From the NCBI GenBank assembly GCA_031271525.1, contig JAISVO010000028.1:1-8455 (forward strand): a stretch of DNA of 8,455 nt. Direction: 5' to 3'. A program made the position numbers and the translations under genes. Below, piece after piece: positions 6,300 through 8,455 of this stretch; position 1 is the stretch's first letter, and each line of letters opens with the position of its first letter. A model generated the notes under the pieces. It saw only the letters and a program-made list of their open reading frames with translations. It ran no database searches and was not told the DNA's origin. Origin of the DNA: Oscillospiraceae bacterium (lineage in GTDB: Bacteria; Bacillota; Clostridia; Oscillospirales; UBA929).

Positions 6300-6328
6300 G
6301 TTATACCACAAGATTTTCCGCAAATCAG
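6300..6328 (-). promoter_or_regulatory. Extended -10 promoter for the pirin gene
   Basis: On the minus strand, TGGTATAAC gives an extended -10 (hexamer TATAAC at 6305-6300). Seventeen bases upstream is a weak -35, CTGATT (6328-6323), matching three of six consensus positions. Extended -10 promoters tolerate a poor -35. The predicted start would leave a leader of roughly 25 bases, ending with the GGGAGG ribosome site. It shares the TGGTATA core with the promoter at 1868-1897. Confidence 0.5.
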
Positions 6329-6408
6329 TACCATTGATACAGAAATGTCGGTTCTTTTGTGACAGAATGTTATCGGTATCCTTTAATGATTAGCTTGAGG
6401 TGACGGTT

Positions 6409-7092
6409 GTGCGTATCAAGATCACGAAGAACGGACCCTATTTGGTGAGCGGGGGGATTCCACTCAAGGAGATGGTCATCACCGCCAAAGGGCATCACTA
6501 CGCCTATACGGAAGGGCGCGCTCTGCCGCAGGCGGAGACTTACGCGCTCTGCCGTTGCGGGGAATCCCATAACCCGCCCTTCTGCGACGGCGCTCACGCG
6601 ACGCTGAACTTCGACGGCACCGAGACGGCGAGCCGGGAACCCTACCTCGACCGGATCGCGGACGTGACCTCGGGCACGACGATGGACCTGCTGGATGACA
6701 ACCGCTGTGCATTTGCCCGCTTCTGTCACACTGACCGGGGTGATATTTGGTCATTAACCGAAAGGGACTCGGTTCCGGAGAACCGCGAGGCTGCTGCCAA
6801 GGCGGCAAGGGAGTGCCCGGCCGGACGGCTCATGATGGTGGATAAAGAGGGGAACGTACTGGAGGAGACAAGCAGCCCCGAGATCATCATCCTGCAGGAT
6901 CCCGAACGGAAGGTCAGCTCGGGGATCTTCGTTAAGGGCCCGATAACCGTCGAAGGCGCGGACGGCAAGGAGTACGAGGTCCGCAACCGGGTGATGCTCT
7001 GCCGCTGCGGACAGTCAGGCAACAAACCGTTTTGCAATGCGAACCATGTCGGCGCGGAATTCAATGACGGCCATGTAAATACCCATAATTAA
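6409..7092 (+). CDS. CDGSH iron-sulfur protein with two CDGSH sites and a central divergent Fe-S domain
   Basis: This 227-residue cytoplasmic protein appears to hold several iron-sulfur sites. CDGSH domains bind a redox-active [2Fe-2S] cluster through three Cys and one His. Site one is canonical: CRCGESHNPPFCDGAH with Cys48, Cys50, Cys59 and His63. Site two near the C-terminus, CRCGQSGNKPFCNANH, keeps Cys198, Cys200, Cys209 and His213, but the usual Asp-Gly after the third Cys is Asn-Ala. Between them, Cys100, Cys106 and Cys136 (RCAFARFC and ECPAGRL) mark the divergent monocluster ferredoxin-like domain often found with CDGSH proteins. I choose the GTG at 6409 because GAGGTGA (6397-6403) sits at ideal spacing; a GTG at 6400 falls inside that ribosome site. 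The peroxiredoxin gene follows after 22 bases, so the two form an operon. The role is probably electron transfer or redox sensing; the partner is unknown. Confidence 0.88.
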   Translation: MRIKITKNGPYLVSGGIPLKEMVITAKGHHYAYTEGRALPQAETYALCRCGESHNPPFCDGAHATLNFDGTETASREPYLDRIADVTSGTTMDLLDDNRCAFARFCHTDRGDIWSLTERDSVPENREAAAKAARECPAGRLMMVDKEGNVLEETSSPEIIILQDPERKVSSGIFVKGPITVEGADGKEYEVRNRVMLCRCGQSGNKPFCNANHVGAEFNDGHVNTHN

Positions 7093-7114
7093 AAGATAAC
7101 GGAGGAACGGTAAA

Positions 7115-7786
7115 ATGGAAGAGAACGCAGTCCGGTTCCCGCTGATTGGGGATCCCGCGCCCGCCTTTAAGGCGGTAACGACCAACGGGGAGATTCATTT
7201 TCCGGCCGACTTCGAGGGAAAATGGGTGATCTTATTTTCCCACCCGAGCGACTTTACCCCTGTCTGCACCACCGAGTTCATGACCTTCGGGTCACTTGCC
7301 GATGAGTTTCGCGCGATGAACTGCGAGCTGGTGGGGTTGTCGGTGGATTCGCTTGCGAGCCACATCGCTTGGCTCCGCGCCATCGAAACACTTACGTGGA
7401 AAGATAAGGCACACGTGAAGGTGCGTTTCCCGCTGATCGCGGACATCCGGATGGAAGTCGCGAACAAGTACGGCATGATGCAACCCAACTTTAGCACGAC
7501 CGCGGCGGTGCGGGCGGTCTTCGTCATCGACCCCAAGGGGACGGTCCGCACGGTACTCTACTACCCGGGTTCGCTGGGGCGTAATTTCGACGAGATCAAG
7601 CGGATTCTCCAAGGCTTGCAAAAAGCGGACGCCAACGCCTGCGCGACCCCCGCCGACTGGCGTCCGGGAGACGACGTAATCCTGCCGATCCCCGGCACGA
7701 TGGAGGGCGCGCAAAAACGAATTGAACACCCCGGCGAAGGCGCGTACTGCCTCGATTGGTTCCTCTGTTTCAAAAAAGACGTATAG
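7115..7786 (+). CDS. Peroxiredoxin, Prx6 / archaeal-type thioredoxin peroxidase
   Basis: Peroxiredoxins reduce hydrogen peroxide and organic peroxides through a reactive cysteine. The 223-residue length and long C-terminal arm place this in the Prx6 group, which includes archaeal enzymes. The active site is intact: PSDFTPVC with Pro44, Thr48 and peroxidatic Cys51. The downstream VRAVFVIDPKG stretch carries the expected Arg. The C-terminal domain starts with ATPADWRPGDDVILP and ends in CLDWFLC, giving Cys212 and Cys218. This C-x5-C pair has the same spacing as the resolving pair of archaeal homologues, so a two-Cys mechanism is possible in place of the one-Cys mechanism of mammalian Prx6. GGAGGA (7101-7106) supports the ATG at 7115. 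It is cotranscribed with the CDGSH gene, which suggests a peroxide-defence operon. The stop is only nine bases from the stop of the convergent regulator gene. Confidence 0.95.
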   Translation: MEENAVRFPLIGDPAPAFKAVTTNGEIHFPADFEGKWVILFSHPSDFTPVCTTEFMTFGSLADEFRAMNCELVGLSVDSLASHIAWLRAIETLTWKDKAHVKVRFPLIADIRMEVANKYGMMQPNFSTTAAVRAVFVIDPKGTVRTVLYYPGSLGRNFDEIKRILQGLQKADANACATPADWRPGDDVILPIPGTMEGAQKRIEHPGEGAYCLDWFLCFKKDV

Positions 7787-7795
7787 GGACGCTTA

Positions 7796-8455
7796 TCACA
7801 CCTTCGGGTAGAGCAGATCTCCGATATAGCCGAGGTATTCCCCTCGAACGCCGAGCAGCGAGTCTTTGTCCGTGATATGGATTTCCCGCTGCCGGAGTGT
7901 GACCAGCCCGTCTTCCTGAAATTGGTGTAAAATTCGGGTGACCACCTCCCGAGTGGTTCCAAGGTCGGCCGCGATTCCGGCATGGGTAGCTTTCACCATA
8001 CCCAGCCCGTCGCATTGTTCGATCAGAACATTCGCGAGCCGGTTGCGGGTGGAGGTAAACGCGATCGCCTCCAAGATACGCATTGTGTGCGCGAATCGGG
8101 ACGCAACGATTTCCATCGTTGAGGTCCGGACTCTTTCATTCGAGTCAAAGAGCTTTTTGCACACACCGCGCGGGATCAGCAAAACCTCACAGTTTGTCTC
8201 GGTCTCCAGATTGACATCGAAAATCTTGTTGTTCAAGACGCAGCTGACACCGATCGCGAAGAGCTGGTTGTCCCCGATCCGCTGTAATGTAAGCTGTTTG
8301 CCGTCGGGTGAGCTGATATACACCCGCGCCCGGCCCCGTTTGACGATTTGCACCCCCGGACTGTTCGCGTCTGTGCAGTTGTGGATCAGCGCTCCGGCCT
8401 TGTATTCCTGTAAGACAGCGCTCGCGATCAATTCCTCCCTCTCGATGCCGTTCAG
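7796..8455 (-). CDS. Crp/Fnr-family transcriptional regulator, 5' end beyond the window
   Basis: The visible 219 residues contain a cyclic-nucleotide-binding-like beta barrel (about 10-100) and a dimerisation helix (about 108-140). A winged helix-turn-helix follows near 157-195, whose recognition helix reads GTTREVVTRILHQF. Reading is open to the window edge. The codons before the TTG at 8431 encode LNGIEREEL, which matches the usual N-terminal lead-in of the family. The true start is therefore off the right side, and that TTG is probably not the start. The nucleotide-contact motif of true CRP is not evident, so the effector is unknown. Cysteines are present in HNC, GVSC, TNC, GVC and EQC, but the N-terminus where FNR holds its cluster is not visible. 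Its position next to peroxiredoxin, CDGSH and pirin genes suggests redox control of that cluster; this is inference. Confidence 0.88.
   Translation of the reverse strand: MNGIEREELIASAVLQEYKAGALIHNCTDANSPGVQIVKRGRARVYISSPDGKQLTLQRIGDNQLFAIGVSCVLNNKIFDVNLETETNCEVLLIPRGVCKKLFDSNERVRTSTMEIVASRFAHTMRILEAIAFTSTRNRLANVLIEQCDGLGMVKATHAGIAADLGTTREVVTRILHQFQEDGLVTLRQREIHITDKDSLLGVRGEYLGYIGDLLYPKV

Noticed and set aside
6270..6323. Longer pirin start at 6323
   Set aside because: It would place the promoter and the GGGAGG ribosome site inside the gene; family homology begins at the ATG at 6269.
6357..6376. Crp/Fnr-type binding site in the divergent control region
   Set aside because: TTGTGA is present at 6357-6362 but there is no matching inverted TCACAA or ATCAA arm at the proper distance, so it does not qualify as a site.
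8429..8431. TTG as the start of the Crp/Fnr regulator
   Set aside because: The frame is open to the window edge and the upstream codons encode a family-like LNGIEREEL segment, so the gene is better treated as 5'-truncated by the window.
1..8455. Mobile element, CRISPR array, tRNA or toxin-antitoxin genes
   Set aside because: No terminal repeats, transposase motifs, spaced direct repeats, cloverleaf-like sequence or paired small toxin genes were seen on either strand.

Overview
This window looks like ordinary chromosomal DNA from a Gram-positive anaerobe, most likely a GC-rich member of the Clostridia (Bacillota), perhaps Oscillospirales. The reasons are strong Shine-Dalgarno sequences, GTG starts, a type III pantothenate kinase paired with an ECF-transporter S component, a clostridial-type M18 aminopeptidase and a Crp/Fnr regulator. 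This placement is inference from gene families; no composition statistic or search was run. I see no mobile element, tRNA, rRNA or CRISPR array.

Left part (1-5235, all + strand). The window opens inside a trmL-like tRNA 2'-O-methyltransferase. Next come coaX (first step of CoA synthesis from pantothenate) and a membrane S component that probably imports pantothenate. A near-consensus promoter lies across the stop codon of the transporter gene. It should drive a tightly packed operon: an uncharacterised 100-residue protein, a fused TsaC/CoaE protein, a NUDIX hydrolase and an M18 aminopeptidase. CoA synthesis is therefore represented by uptake, first step and last step. The last step (CoaE) is joined in one polypeptide to a tRNA t6A synthesis domain.

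Middle (5236-5501). This 266-base convergent gap has no gene. It holds two intrinsic terminators facing opposite ways, one for the aminopeptidase operon and one for the minus-strand pirin gene.

Right part (5502-8455). A pirin-type bicupin (minus) is divergent from a two-gene operon (plus) encoding a multi-cluster CDGSH/Fe-S protein and a Prx6-type peroxiredoxin with an archaeal-like C-terminal cysteine pair. A Crp/Fnr-family regulator (minus) converges on the peroxiredoxin gene and runs off the right edge. Together these look like an oxidative-stress or redox module.

The most noteworthy observations are the linker-less TsaC-CoaE fusion, the conserved-looking small protein translationally coupled to it, the CDGSH protein whose second site has lost the usual Asp-Gly, and the hairpin plus 14-base palindrome between coaX and the transporter gene. 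I found no clear evidence of a wholly new multi-gene system.
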